From Acidobacteriota bacterium (GTDB lineage: Bacteria; Acidobacteriota; Holophagae; Thermotomaculales; Thermotomaculaceae), in the NCBI GenBank assembly GCA_026986725.1, contig JALSOA010000040.1, positions 1 through 49,136 of the forward strand: a stretch of DNA of 49,136 bases, given 5' to 3'. Each line of letters starts with the position of its first letter. The stretch's first letter is position 1. A program made the translations under genes and the position numbers. Of the stretch, positions 7,282 through 16,418 are shown piece after piece. The notes under the pieces were generated by a model, which worked only from the letters and a program-made list of their open reading frames with translations, was not told the DNA's origin and ran no database searches.

Positions 7282-9086
7282 GTGTAATACTTGGAATTGA
7301 TCTTGGAACCACCAATAGTTGTTGTTGTTTTATTGAGAATAACACTCCGGTACTTGTCCCCAATAAAGAGGGGTCAAGGGTAACCCCATCTGTGGTCGCT
7401 TTTACAGACAGGAAGGAAATATTCGTTGGACATATTGCAAAAAGGCAGGCTATTACAAATCCTGAAAACACAGTTTACGGGATAAAAAGGCTAATAGGGA
7501 GGAAGTTTGATTCTCCTGAAGTACAATCAATGTTAAACACCCTTCCTTACAAAGTGATACCTGCAGAAAATGGTGATGCCTGGGTTGAGATAAGGGGAGA
7601 AAAGTACTCTCCCCAGGAGATCTCGGCGTTTATCCTCAAAACATTAAAAGAAAGTGCACAGGAGTACATAGGTCAAGAGGTTAATGAGGCAATAATCACA
7701 GTCCCGGCTTACTTCAATGACGCTCAAAGGCAGGCAACCAAAGATGCCGGAAGAATTGCAGGTTTAGAGGTTTTAAGGATTATAAATGAGCCTACAGCAG
7801 CAGCCCTTTCTTACAGGGATAACAACTTAAAGGGGAAGGTTGCTGTTTATGATTTGGGCGGTGGAACCTTTGATATATCCATACTTGATGTTTCAGATGA
7901 TGTTTATGAGGTACTTTCAACAAGCGGAAACACATTTTTAGGTGGTGATGACTTTGATAAGAGGATAATGGACTGGATTATAGATACCTTCAAAAAAACC
8001 AATGGGATAGATTTAAGCGAAGACAAGATGGCATTGCAGAGGCTTAAAGAGGCAGCAGAGAAAGCGAAATGTGAACTTTCCGTTACAGAAGAGGTGGAGA
8101 TAAATCTTCCGTTTATTGCAGCGGACGATACCGGACCCAAACACTTTGTCTCCAAATTATCGAGGCAGCAATTCAATGAGATGGTAAAAGACCTTGTTGA
8201 GAAAACCCTTGAACCGTGTAAAGAGGCACTTGAACTTGCTAATTTAAAAAAGGAAGATATAGACCATGTGCTCCTTGTAGGTGGACAAACCAGAACCCCT
8301 TTGATTATTGAAACTGTAAAAGAGTTTTTTGGTATAGAACCAAGAAGGGACAATAACCCGGATGAGGTTGTGGCAATAGGTGCCGCTTTGCAGGGAAGCA
8401 TAATCTCAGGTGATGTAAAGGATATTGTTCTGTTAGACATTACCCCCTTATCGCTTGGTGTTGAAACCAAAGGAGGGCTTTTTGTAAAATTGATAGAGAG
8501 GGGAAGTACGATTCCCACCAAGGCGAGTCAGGTATTTACCACTGTAACACACAATCAATCAAAGGTTGCCATCCATGTATTGCAGGGAGAGAGTGAACTT
8601 GCAAAAAATAACATCTCTCTTGGATACTTTGAACTTGTCGATATCCCCCCTGCTCCAAAAGGGGTTCCAAGGATTGAGGTAACCTTTGAAATAGATGCAA
8701 ACGGTATTGTTAATGTAAGTGCGGTTGACCTTGACAGTGGAAAGTCTCAAAGTATGGAGATAAGGCCTTCCAGCGGTTTGTCTGAAAAACAGATTCAGGA
8801 GATAATAGACAAGGCTGAAAAAAACAGGGAGGAAGAGCAAAGAATAAAGAGAATAATTATGACGAAAAACTCCATTGAGGGGTTGCTTGCAAACATTGAA
8901 AAGTCCTATGCTCAATTTAAAAATCAAATACCTGATGATTTTAAAGAGAGTGTAAGGGATGCGATTAACTCTGCAAAAAGTGCTCTAAAGACCGATGATA
9001 TTGAGGTACTTGACGATATACTTACTGATTTAAAGCAGATTTCAAACAAATTTTCCAATTTTCTTCTTTATGGAAATCTGGGTTAA
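7278..9086 (+). CDS. dnaK: Chaperone DnaK (Hsp70), short C-terminus
   Basis: ATP-dependent Hsp70 chaperone, 602 residues. The ATPase domain has GIDLGTTNS (residues 6-14), VPAYFNDAQRQATKDAG, INEPTAAALSY and YDLGGGTFD. The linker and substrate domain start at about 378 (DIVLLDITPLSLGVET). The protein ends soon after the helical lid, in NFLLYGNLG, and lacks the acidic, disordered tail found in most bacterial DnaKs. Several cysteines follow the phosphate loop (NSCCCF), an uncommon feature. It sits between grpE (ATGA overlap) and dnaJ. It may be a specialised paralogue instead of the only DnaK of the cell. Confidence 0.95.
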   Translation: MSVILGIDLGTTNSCCCFIENNTPVLVPNKEGSRVTPSVVAFTDRKEIFVGHIAKRQAITNPENTVYGIKRLIGRKFDSPEVQSMLNTLPYKVIPAENGDAWVEIRGEKYSPQEISAFILKTLKESAQEYIGQEVNEAIITVPAYFNDAQRQATKDAGRIAGLEVLRIINEPTAAALSYRDNNLKGKVAVYDLGGGTFDISILDVSDDVYEVLSTSGNTFLGGDDFDKRIMDWIIDTFKKTNGIDLSEDKMALQRLKEAAEKAKCELSVTEEVEINLPFIAADDTGPKHFVSKLSRQQFNEMVKDLVEKTLEPCKEALELANLKKEDIDHVLLVGGQTRTPLIIETVKEFFGIEPRRDNNPDEVVAIGAALQGSIISGDVKDIVLLDITPLSLGVETKGGLFVKLIERGSTIPTKASQVFTTVTHNQSKVAIHVLQGESELAKNNISLGYFELVDIPPAPKGVPRIEVTFEIDANGIVNVSAVDLDSGKSQSMEIRPSSGLSEKQIQEIIDKAEKNREEEQRIKRIIMTKNSIEGLLANIEKSYAQFKNQIPDDFKESVRDAINSAKSALKTDDIEVLDDILTDLKQISNKFSNFLLYGNLG

Positions 9087-9106
9087 ATACCTTTTGAGAG
9101 GGGGAG

Positions 9107-10189
9107 ATGAAAGATTACTATGCTATTTTGGGTGTGAGTAGGAATGCTTCTTTTGAAGAGATAAAGAAGGCTTACAGAAAACTGGCTTTGAAGTATCACC
9201 CTGACCGAAATCCATCTCCTGATGCAGAGGAGAGGTTTAAAGAGGTATCCGAGGCTTATGCAGTGCTTTCTGACCCTGATAAAAGAAGGCGATATGACAT
9301 GGGAGGCTTTGACTCTGACGAAATAAATTTCGATGACCTCTTTGGAGGTTTCGGGAGTATTTTTGACCTGTTTTTCGGGGTAAACAGGAGAGAAAAGAGA
9401 GACAGGTACTCACCAGCGAGAGGCAATGATCTGCAATACTCGATAACCCTTACTCTTGAAGAGAGTTTTAAAGGAGTGAAAAAGGAGATTGAGATAGAAA
9501 AATATGAGACCTGTGAAAGATGTAAGGGGAAAGGGTATGAGAGAGAGGAAGATTATTCCATTTGTCCTTCCTGTGGGGGAAGGGGCAATGTGGTGTACCA
9601 ACAGGGATTTTTTACCATGAGAACAACATGCTCAAGATGTGGTGGTTCAGGTTATGTTATATCAAAGCCGTGCAGATACTGTGGAGGCAGAGGAAGGATG
9701 TTGAAAAGAAGGAGAATAAAGGTTTCAATACCTGCTGGAGTTAACGATGGGGATACCATCAGGGTTCCTGGCGAAGGTGAATCCGGGTTGAACGGGGGAG
9801 AGAATGGAGACCTTTACCTTGTTGTTAGCATAAAGGAAGATCCATTATTCACAAGGCAGGGTGAGAACCTTTTTATAGAGATCCCGTTAACCTTTTCTCA
9901 GGCTGCTTTGGGAGATGATTTTACTATAAAGGTTTTTGGTGAGGAAATAAATGTAAATATCCCCTCCGGTATTCAATCAGGTGATTTAATAGAGGTAAAG
10001 GGGAAGGGTTTTCCAATTGTTGGTTCAAAAAAGAGAGGTTCACTTTTTTTGAGGGCTGTTGTTAAAACTCCGGAGAAGATGAGCAGGGAGATGAGGCAGT
10101 TGTTTGAAAGGCTTGCCGAATTAGAGAAAAAGGAGCAAACCTCTATCTGGGGTAAATTGAAGAGTGTCTTTGTTAAAAAAACTGTATGA
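9107..10189 (+). CDS. dnaJ: Chaperone DnaJ (Hsp40)
   Basis: J-domain co-chaperone that stimulates DnaK, 360 residues. The J domain (1-70) contains the catalytic HPD in KYHPDRNP. A Gly/Phe-rich linker follows ([13 protein letters not shown]). The zinc domain has all four CxxCxGxG repeats: [24 protein letters not shown] and CRYCGGRG. The two C-terminal beta domains follow. It has a GAGAGGGGGAG ribosome site and ends overlapping the NrdD-like gene by ATGA. Confidence 0.95.
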   Translation: MKDYYAILGVSRNASFEEIKKAYRKLALKYHPDRNPSPDAEERFKEVSEAYAVLSDPDKRRRYDMGGFDSDEINFDDLFGGFGSIFDLFFGVNRREKRDRYSPARGNDLQYSITLTLEESFKGVKKEIEIEKYETCERCKGKGYEREEDYSICPSCGGRGNVVYQQGFFTMRTTCSRCGGSGYVISKPCRYCGGRGRMLKRRRIKVSIPAGVNDGDTIRVPGEGESGLNGGENGDLYLVVSIKEDPLFTRQGENLFIEIPLTFSQAALGDDFTIKVFGEEINVNIPSGIQSGDLIEVKGKGFPIVGSKKRGSLFLRAVVKTPEKMSREMRQLFERLAELEKKEQTSIWGKLKSVFVKKTV

Positions 10190-11949
10190 ACAAGAACTTG
10201 TTTGATTCCTTTGAAGATAAAACCATATTTGTAAAAAACAGAGAACAGGATATTGAGCCATGGGATAGGACAAGGATTGTTGCTATTTTAATTGAAGAGG
10301 CAAAAATTCCCTTTGATGTTGCTGAGAGGATTGCAGAAGAAGTACAGGAGATGGTTTTTTCCTCTGATTTGAAAATTGTATCCTCTTCCCTTTTGCGTGA
10401 ACTTGTAAATTCGAAACTTATTGAGCATGGATACACAACCATCCTCTCAAAAACGAGGAGACTCGGGTTATCAACAAGTGATGTAAAAGAGATAGTTTTT
10501 AGCCCTATCCCTGTTGATAATCACTTGCCTGTTTCCCCTTTTATGTCAGACCATTATATTGCAAAAACGGTGAAAAGACAGTTTGCCACATCAAGTGTAC
10601 TCCCTGAGAAGGATGTACAGATGCATTATGAGGGGCGGTTTCACATAAACGGCATTGCTGGAATAGAAAAGTTGTATGGTGCCATAATAGATTGTGGCAA
10701 TCTTTTGAATCTTTCTTACATTGGGGAAAATCTTTTTATCCCAGAACCTGATAGCATCGATGTTTTCTTTGAAAACCTTTTAAAGATCACTGTTCTTTTA
10801 TCGGATTTTATAAATCAGAATTTATACCTGACAGGTTTTGAAAAGGCTTTTTACTATTTTGAGGAAGATAACATTAAAATATTTGGAAAGTTTATTGTGG
10901 AACTTGAAAATTCATTAATCAATAAAAAACCTGTTTTTTTACATGTAAAAGACAGAAGATTGTCAAATGTTGCAAAAGAGATTTACATGAATGGATTTTT
11001 CTTGAAGTCAGAGGTTCTGGCAGAGGGAGTGGCTTATATACCTTCGAGGAATATCTCTCTTTTCAATGGTTTTGAGATGAATCAGCAGTTTATATCGGAG
11101 AATATCACATTAAACCTACCATCGCTTGCAGTGCACTCCATTGTTAATGGAAAGGGTTTTGAGAAAGAATTGATCAGACTGGTTGAAAGCGCATCAAGAC
11201 TTTTTTCAAAAAAGAATGTTGTAATTGAAAAAATACTTGCTAAAAGAGGGGAAAATCTGTTGTTGTTTTTAAAAGCAACAGGATTAAACCCCTTTTCTTT
11301 AACCAATGTTATTTCTGTATGTGGATTGAGAGAGGCTGTATTACTCTTAAATAAGAAAGAAAAACCCGATAAAAAGGATGTTGACCTGGCTGAAAAGATT
11401 ATGTCTATGATTAATGATGCTGTTAGAGATGTTGCGGAAAAACACAGGTTGAATATTGTGGTGGGTGATTCAGACCAGAGTGACATATCGTACAGATTTG
11501 CAAGGCTTGATTTAAAGTTTGAGCCCCATTACTTTTCAAAGGTGGTAAGGGGTGATATTTCAAAGGGTGGGGTTTATTACTCTCAAAACGCTGATTTTTT
11601 TTCAGAAGAAGGGTTTGAAGTTAATGAAGCGTTTGAGATAAATACAATGTTTTTAAAGTATTTCAACTTTCCTTTTAAAAGTATTGTAAAGGTACTTGAT
11701 TTTGAAAATGTCAGGGTCTCATCGCAACGAAATAAGAAGTCTTTTTTAATGTTGACACAGGATTTTTCTGTTTGTTATCATTGTCATGTTATGATTAGCG
11801 GTTTGTACAAATGGTGTCCGGAGTGTTTAAGGGGAAGAGTTGAAAATTATTTTTATTTGTATTCAAACTATGCCCCTTATTCAAGGTTGAATAGGGCCCT
11901 AAGGGTGATGACAAAAGCTTGCAAGTACTATGAGGAATTTGTTTTTTAA
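10186..11949 (+). CDS. Degenerate anaerobic ribonucleotide reductase (NrdD)-like protein with ATP-cone and zinc ribbon
   Basis: 587-residue relative of class III ribonucleotide reductase that appears unable to form the glycyl radical. An N-terminal ATP-cone (about 14-95, [16 protein letters not shown]) is followed by a divergent NrdD barrel. Recognisable landmarks are NLPSLA (310-315), SVCGLREAV (377-385), SYRFARLD (435-442) and YYSQNADF (464-471). The C-terminal zinc site is complete (C530, C533, C544, C547). In catalytic NrdD the segment after the zinc site reads roughly RxxGYYRPVSxxN. Here it reads [13 protein letters not shown], so the radical Gly is Ser560. The protein is also shorter than usual (about 700). 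No nrdG activase is nearby. It is translationally coupled to dnaJ by ATGA. A nucleotide-sensing or structural role is possible, but the function is unknown. Confidence 0.75.
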   Translation: MNKNLFDSFEDKTIFVKNREQDIEPWDRTRIVAILIEEAKIPFDVAERIAEEVQEMVFSSDLKIVSSSLLRELVNSKLIEHGYTTILSKTRRLGLSTSDVKEIVFSPIPVDNHLPVSPFMSDHYIAKTVKRQFATSSVLPEKDVQMHYEGRFHINGIAGIEKLYGAIIDCGNLLNLSYIGENLFIPEPDSIDVFFENLLKITVLLSDFINQNLYLTGFEKAFYYFEEDNIKIFGKFIVELENSLINKKPVFLHVKDRRLSNVAKEIYMNGFFLKSEVLAEGVAYIPSRNISLFNGFEMNQQFISENITLNLPSLAVHSIVNGKGFEKELIRLVESASRLFSKKNVVIEKILAKRGENLLLFLKATGLNPFSLTNVISVCGLREAVLLLNKKEKPDKKDVDLAEKIMSMINDAVRDVAEKHRLNIVVGDSDQSDISYRFARLDLKFEPHYFSKVVRGDISKGGVYYSQNADFFSEEGFEVNEAFEINTMFLKYFNFPFKSIVKVLDFENVRVSSQRNKKSFLMLTQDFSVCYHCHVMISGLYKWCPECLRGRVENYFYLYSNYAPYSRLNRALRVMTKACKYYEEFVF

Positions 11950-11970
11950 AAATCTTAAGGAGGTTACGGT

Positions 11971-14898
11971 ATGAGATCTTTTAAAGCACTGTTTGCTTTG
12001 GTGCTTCTTGTGCTTACCAGTTTTGGTGCTTTTGCACAGGTTAACACCAAGGCAACCGTTATGGGGAAAGTTGTTGATGACACCGGTGCCCCATTGCCTG
12101 GAGTTCAGGTATTATTGACCAATGTAGAAACCGGATACAAAAGAAGTGTTGTAACAAATGAAGATGGAAGATTTCAGGCGCCTTACATGCCACTTGGAAA
12201 GTACAATGTTGAAGCGACATTAACAGGTTTTTCAAAGTACACAGCAAAGAACCTCGTGTTAAGGCTGGGAGATGTTGTTACTTTGAACATTACTTTGAAA
12301 CCTGAAAAACTTGAAGAAACTATTACTGTTACGGCTGAAGCACCTTTAATTGAGGTAAATAAGGTTGATGTTGAATCAAAGATTGATGACCAGTACATTG
12401 AGACATTACCGGTTAATGGAAGAGACTTTAAAGACTTTGTTATGCTCACCCCTGGTGTTGTTGAGGCTGCTGGTAACAGGGTTGCTGGTGAAGGAACAAG
12501 GGGTATTATGAACAATTTGCAGATTGACGGTGCAGGATACAACTCCACATTCTTTGGTGAGCAGAGAGGCTCAACAAGGATTCCTTTTACATTCTCTCAG
12601 GAAACCATTAAAGAGTTTAATGTTATTCAGAACGGTTACTCTGCTCAGTACGGTGATGCGTCAGGTTTGATTATCAATGCTGTTACCAAGTCTGGTTCCA
12701 ATGAACTTAAAGGTTCTGCATGGTGGTATAAGAGGAAAAACGAATGGATGAGTGCTTACGCTCCAAATGAGTACATAAAAGACCTTGCAAAGAGACAGGT
12801 TCCAGATTTCGATCTTGATCAGTTTGGATTTACCATCTCCGGTCCTATTATCAAAGACAAACTCTTTTACTTCTTTTCATACGATGGTCAGAGGAAAGAC
12901 CTCACAACCTACAGAGAATTCAGACCGGGGCCAGGTATTGATAAGTTCAGGCAGATGTTCCCTGACATTGTCAAGGCTAATGAGGGATGGTGGCCTGGAA
13001 CAGAGGACAATGATGTTTACTTCCTCAAATTGGACTGGAATATTAACGAAGACCATCATCTTACATTCCGTGTTAACTATCAGGATTTTGAAGCAATTAA
13101 CGGAACAAACAGGTACAGAACAAGTGGTATTACAAACAACGGTCTTGAAAAGGATAAATCTCTCTCCATCGTTACGGAGTTAACCTCTGTTCTTAACGAG
13201 AATATGTACAATGACTTGAGGGTTCAGTATGCAAGGGAAGAAAGGCCAAGGTATGCAAACACCACAGATATGATGGAAGTTGTTATCGGTTACTACGATG
13301 CCACATTTGGTCAAAACAACTTCCTGCCAAATGGCCTGGATGAGGATACTGTTGAGATTATGGACGATTTTACCTGGATGCTTGGAGATCACACCATAAA
13401 GGCTGGTTTCAGGTATGCTCATTACAAATATGATGATTATTTCTTCAGATATCAGGGTGGTAGAATCTCTTTCTATGGCAATTATTACGATTTCATTGCC
13501 TGGGCAGATGGTGATCCAAATACAAATCCGAGAAAATTCTATAAGTACACCCAGGCATTCTCCGATATAGATGGAAGAGTAAACTATAATTCAGATGAGT
13601 ATGCTCTTTACCTGGAAGACGAATGGCAGGTAACAGATAAATTGTTTATGACTGCTGGGTTAAGATGGGAAGCTCAATACTACGATGATATGATTAATCC
13701 AAACCCTGCTTTGACAAATGTTTCACTTCCCGCTTACACAGGTTACACAGGTTCAGGTTATAATCTCCAGCAGATTCCAGACGATTCGGACAACATTGCT
13801 CCAAGATTTGCTTTAACCTATGACATTAAAGGAGATGGCAGTCAGTTGATCAGGTTTGGTGCAGGTTATTTCTATTCAAGGACACCATCTCTCCTTGTTG
13901 CAAATGCAATGCTTACCAACGGTATAAATGTTATTAGAATGGACTTCTATCCTGGAGATCCACTTTTCCCTCATGACCTTACAGACAGGATTGATCCAAG
14001 TGAGATCACTCCTCAAAACCAGAAGCCACCAACAGTTTTCGTGTTTGCACCTGATTATGAGAATCCTTATACATTCAAATCATCACTTTCTTATGAAGCA
14101 AAACTCAATGAAAACTGGAAATTCGGGATTGATCTCAAGTACACAAGGGGATACCACTTTGAAAGAAAACTTGACGCAAACCTTGGTATAAAAGATGCTG
14201 ATCACGATGGTGTTCAGGATACTGATGATTGTGGAAGACCTCTCTGGGATTCAAGGCACAGACCAAACAGAGATTTCAGACAGATAATTATGTTTAAGTC
14301 TGATGCTGAGTCAAAGGCATCTTCTGTTACCTTCAGGATTGAAAAAAGGTATGCGGACAGATGGTCAATGTTTGCTTCTTATACAATTACAAGTGCTTAT
14401 GACAACGATACAAATGAAAGAAGTGTATCATCTTCTTCGGCATTTCCAAGCAATCCTGCAAACCTGATGGATGATTGGGGAAGAAGTGATTATTATCACA
14501 AAGGAATGTTTAAACTTGCATTTACCGTTGACATTGGCTGGGGAATCAAACTTTCCGGTTACCACAGATTTTACACTGGAAGACCATGGACCGCTTACAC
14601 AGGACATGATGACAATGGCGATTATTACAGAAACGACAGACCATGTATTGATGGTGTGGTTGAAAGAAGGAATACAAGAAGACAACCTAACTTTGCTCAG
14701 ACAGACCTCAAACTCTCCAAGGTATTTAAGGTCTGGAAAGGTCAGACTCTTGAATTCATGATTGATTGCTTCAATGTGTTTGACAGAGCAAACAGATGGA
14801 CGACGAATACAAGGTATGGTACACCATACTTTGGAACACTCAATCATTCAACTTACACACCGAGAACCTTCCAGTTAGGTTTGAAGTACAGGTTCTAA
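11971..14898 (+). CDS. Oar-like TonB-dependent receptor with carboxypeptidase-like N-terminal domain
   Basis: 975-residue outer-membrane receptor/transporter. A Sec signal peptide (1-22, cleavage after AFA) precedes a carboxypeptidase-regulatory-like beta domain (about 29-110, VMGKVVDDTGAPLPGVQV). The plug domain follows (VNGRDFKDFVMLTPGV, GYSAQYGDASGLIINAVTKSG), then a large beta barrel ending in the outer-membrane C-terminal motif LGLKYRF. This is the Oar/CarboxypepD_reg type abundant in Acidobacteriota. Residues 742-753 (DADHDGVQDTDD) form a calcium-binding-like loop inside the barrel region. AAGGAGG precedes the start. It begins 21 bases after the NrdD-like gene and may be read from the heat-shock operon. 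The substrate is unknown. Confidence 0.9.
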   Translation: MRSFKALFALVLLVLTSFGAFAQVNTKATVMGKVVDDTGAPLPGVQVLLTNVETGYKRSVVTNEDGRFQAPYMPLGKYNVEATLTGFSKYTAKNLVLRLGDVVTLNITLKPEKLEETITVTAEAPLIEVNKVDVESKIDDQYIETLPVNGRDFKDFVMLTPGVVEAAGNRVAGEGTRGIMNNLQIDGAGYNSTFFGEQRGSTRIPFTFSQETIKEFNVIQNGYSAQYGDASGLIINAVTKSGSNELKGSAWWYKRKNEWMSAYAPNEYIKDLAKRQVPDFDLDQFGFTISGPIIKDKLFYFFSYDGQRKDLTTYREFRPGPGIDKFRQMFPDIVKANEGWWPGTEDNDVYFLKLDWNINEDHHLTFRVNYQDFEAINGTNRYRTSGITNNGLEKDKSLSIVTELTSVLNENMYNDLRVQYAREERPRYANTTDMMEVVIGYYDATFGQNNFLPNGLDEDTVEIMDDFTWMLGDHTIKAGFRYAHYKYDDYFFRYQGGRISFYGNYYDFIAWADGDPNTNPRKFYKYTQAFSDIDGRVNYNSDEYALYLEDEWQVTDKLFMTAGLRWEAQYYDDMINPNPALTNVSLPAYTGYTGSGYNLQQIPDDSDNIAPRFALTYDIKGDGSQLIRFGAGYFYSRTPSLLVANAMLTNGINVIRMDFYPGDPLFPHDLTDRIDPSEITPQNQKPPTVFVFAPDYENPYTFKSSLSYEAKLNENWKFGIDLKYTRGYHFERKLDANLGIKDADHDGVQDTDDCGRPLWDSRHRPNRDFRQIIMFKSDAESKASSVTFRIEKRYADRWSMFASYTITSAYDNDTNERSVSSSSAFPSNPANLMDDWGRSDYYHKGMFKLAFTVDIGWGIKLSGYHRFYTGRPWTAYTGHDDNGDYYRNDRPCIDGVVERRNTRRQPNFAQTDLKLSKVFKVWKGQTLEFMIDCFNVFDRANRWTTNTRYGTPYFGTLNHSTYTPRTFQLGLKYRF

Positions 14899-14923
14899 AG
14901 GCAAAAAAAGGATTACGGATTTT

Positions 14924-14955
14924 AAGCCCCGATTTTTATCGGGGCTTTTTTTTTT
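14924..14955 (+). terminator. Intrinsic terminator after TonB-dependent receptor
   Basis: AAGCCCCGAT pairs perfectly with ATCGGGGCTT across a TTTT loop. Ten T residues follow (14946-14955). It ends the operon that begins at hrcA. Confidence 0.95.
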
Positions 14956-14976
14956 AAGTGTTGAAGATAAATCTAT

Positions 14977-14982
14977 TATAAT
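14977..14982 (+). promoter_or_regulatory. -10 candidate for phosphomannomutase gene
   Basis: A perfect TATAAT lies 32 bases before the start codon and just after the terminator. No good -35 is found at 16-18 bases, so the call is tentative. Confidence 0.4.
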
Positions 14983-15014
14983 TAAAGTGAAAAAGAAAAA
15001 TGCGGGAGTAAAGT

Positions 15015-16418
15015 ATGGTCAATAAAGATATTTTCAGGAAGTACGATATAAGGGGTGTGGTTGGAAGGGATTTAACAGACGAAACAGTGAAATTAATTGC
15101 TCTTGGATTTGGATCCATATTGAAAAAGAGGATTGAAGGAAAGAGGTTAAAGATATTACTTGGCGGCGACGCGAGGGAATCCACTCCCCGTTTTAAAAGC
15201 ATTTTTAAAAGTTCATTAAATCAACTTGGAATTTCTGTAATTGATTGTGGTCTTGTCCCAACCCCGGTTTTGTACTTTGGCACACATACTCTTGAAGTCG
15301 ATGGTGCATGTCAGATTACTGCATCCCATAATCCTCCTGAGTACAATGGGTTTAAGCCGCTTATAGGTTGTGAGTCATTGATGCCTGATGAGATCCAGGA
15401 GATTTTGAAGATAATTGAAAGTGGAGAGTATAAAAACTTTTTTGAAGAAGTACCTTTGGAAAACAAGGAAGTTGATATCCTTTCATCTTACAAAGATTTT
15501 TTTATTGAGAATTTTCCTGATAACCCAGGTCGAGGTTTAAAAGTGGTGCTTGATGCGGGAAATGGGATTGCAGGGATTGTTGCTCCTGATGTTTTTAAAT
15601 CCATAGGTTGTGAGGTTATTGAATTGTACTGTGATGTTGATTCACGGTTCCCAAACCATCACCCGGACCCAACCATACTTGATAATATGAAGGACCTTAT
15701 CGAAAAGGTAACTCAGACAGGTGCTGATCTGGGGATAGCATTTGATGGGGACGGAGACAGGATTGGCGTTGTTGATGACATGGGCAGGGTGATCTGGGGA
15801 GATATGCTTTTAACCATTTTTGCACTTTCTATCTTAAAAGAAAGGGGCGAAGGGATTTTCATAGGGGAGGTAAAGTGCTCTCAAATTTTTTATTCAGAGG
15901 TTACAAAAGCAGGTGGAAAGGCAATTATGTACAGGACCGGGCACTCTCTCATAAAGAAGAAGATGAAGGAGTTGAACGCTGTTTTTGCAGGGGAGATGAG
16001 CGGACACATGTTTTTTGCAGACAGGTACTTTGGATACGACGATGCCATATATGCGGGGGTAAGGCTTATTGAGATTTTAAACAGGGAGGGAAAACCTCTT
16101 TCTGAAATTTTCTCCTCTTTGCCTGCAACTGTTTCATCGCCTGAAATAAAGGTGGATTGCCCTGACAGCAAAAAGTTCAGGGTTATTGAGGCTATTCAAA
16201 ATGCGCTTTTAAAGGGAGAGTACAAAATCGATGGGCTTGAAAAGGTTATTACTGTTGACGGTGTCAGACTTGAATTTGTCAATGGGTGGGGTCTGATAAG
16301 GGCATCAAACACTCAACCAGTCCTTGTTTTGAGGTTTGAGGGGTTCACAGAAAAGGACCTTGATGAGATAAAGGAAAAAACCTTTGCCCTTTTAAACACA
16401 TTTTTGCCTCAGGTTTAG
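15015..16418 (+). CDS. manB: Phosphomannomutase / phosphoglucomutase
   Basis: Alpha-D-phosphohexomutase interconverting hexose 1- and 6-phosphates, which feeds nucleotide-sugar synthesis for surface glycans. Length 467, typical of the AlgC/ManB group. The four active-site loops are visible: the phosphoserine loop TASHNPPEYN with Ser104, the metal loop FDGDGDRIG with Asp244, 246 and 248, the sugar-specificity loop GEMSGHMFF (EMSGH), and the phosphate-binding loop RASNTQPVLVLRFEG. EMSGH fits dual mannose/glucose specificity. GGGAG precedes the ATG. The stop codon interlocks with that of the convergent GT-C gene. Nearby glycosylation genes suggest its product is used there. Confidence 0.9.
   Translation: MVNKDIFRKYDIRGVVGRDLTDETVKLIALGFGSILKKRIEGKRLKILLGGDARESTPRFKSIFKSSLNQLGISVIDCGLVPTPVLYFGTHTLEVDGACQITASHNPPEYNGFKPLIGCESLMPDEIQEILKIIESGEYKNFFEEVPLENKEVDILSSYKDFFIENFPDNPGRGLKVVLDAGNGIAGIVAPDVFKSIGCEVIELYCDVDSRFPNHHPDPTILDNMKDLIEKVTQTGADLGIAFDGDGDRIGVVDDMGRVIWGDMLLTIFALSILKERGEGIFIGEVKCSQIFYSEVTKAGGKAIMYRTGHSLIKKKMKELNAVFAGEMSGHMFFADRYFGYDDAIYAGVRLIEILNREGKPLSEIFSSLPATVSSPEIKVDCPDSKKFRVIEAIQNALLKGEYKIDGLEKVITVDGVRLEFVNGWGLIRASNTQPVLVLRFEGFTEKDLDEIKEKTFALLNTFLPQV

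Noticed and set aside
7904-8521. 205-codon open frame on the minus strand inside dnaK
   Set aside because: It lies wholly antisense to a conserved chaperone gene, has Ser/Thr-rich composition typical of a shadow frame, and has no recognisable domain.
14428-14847. 139-codon minus-strand frame inside the TonB-dependent receptor
   Set aside because: Overlaps the conserved barrel end and has no plausible start context or domain.
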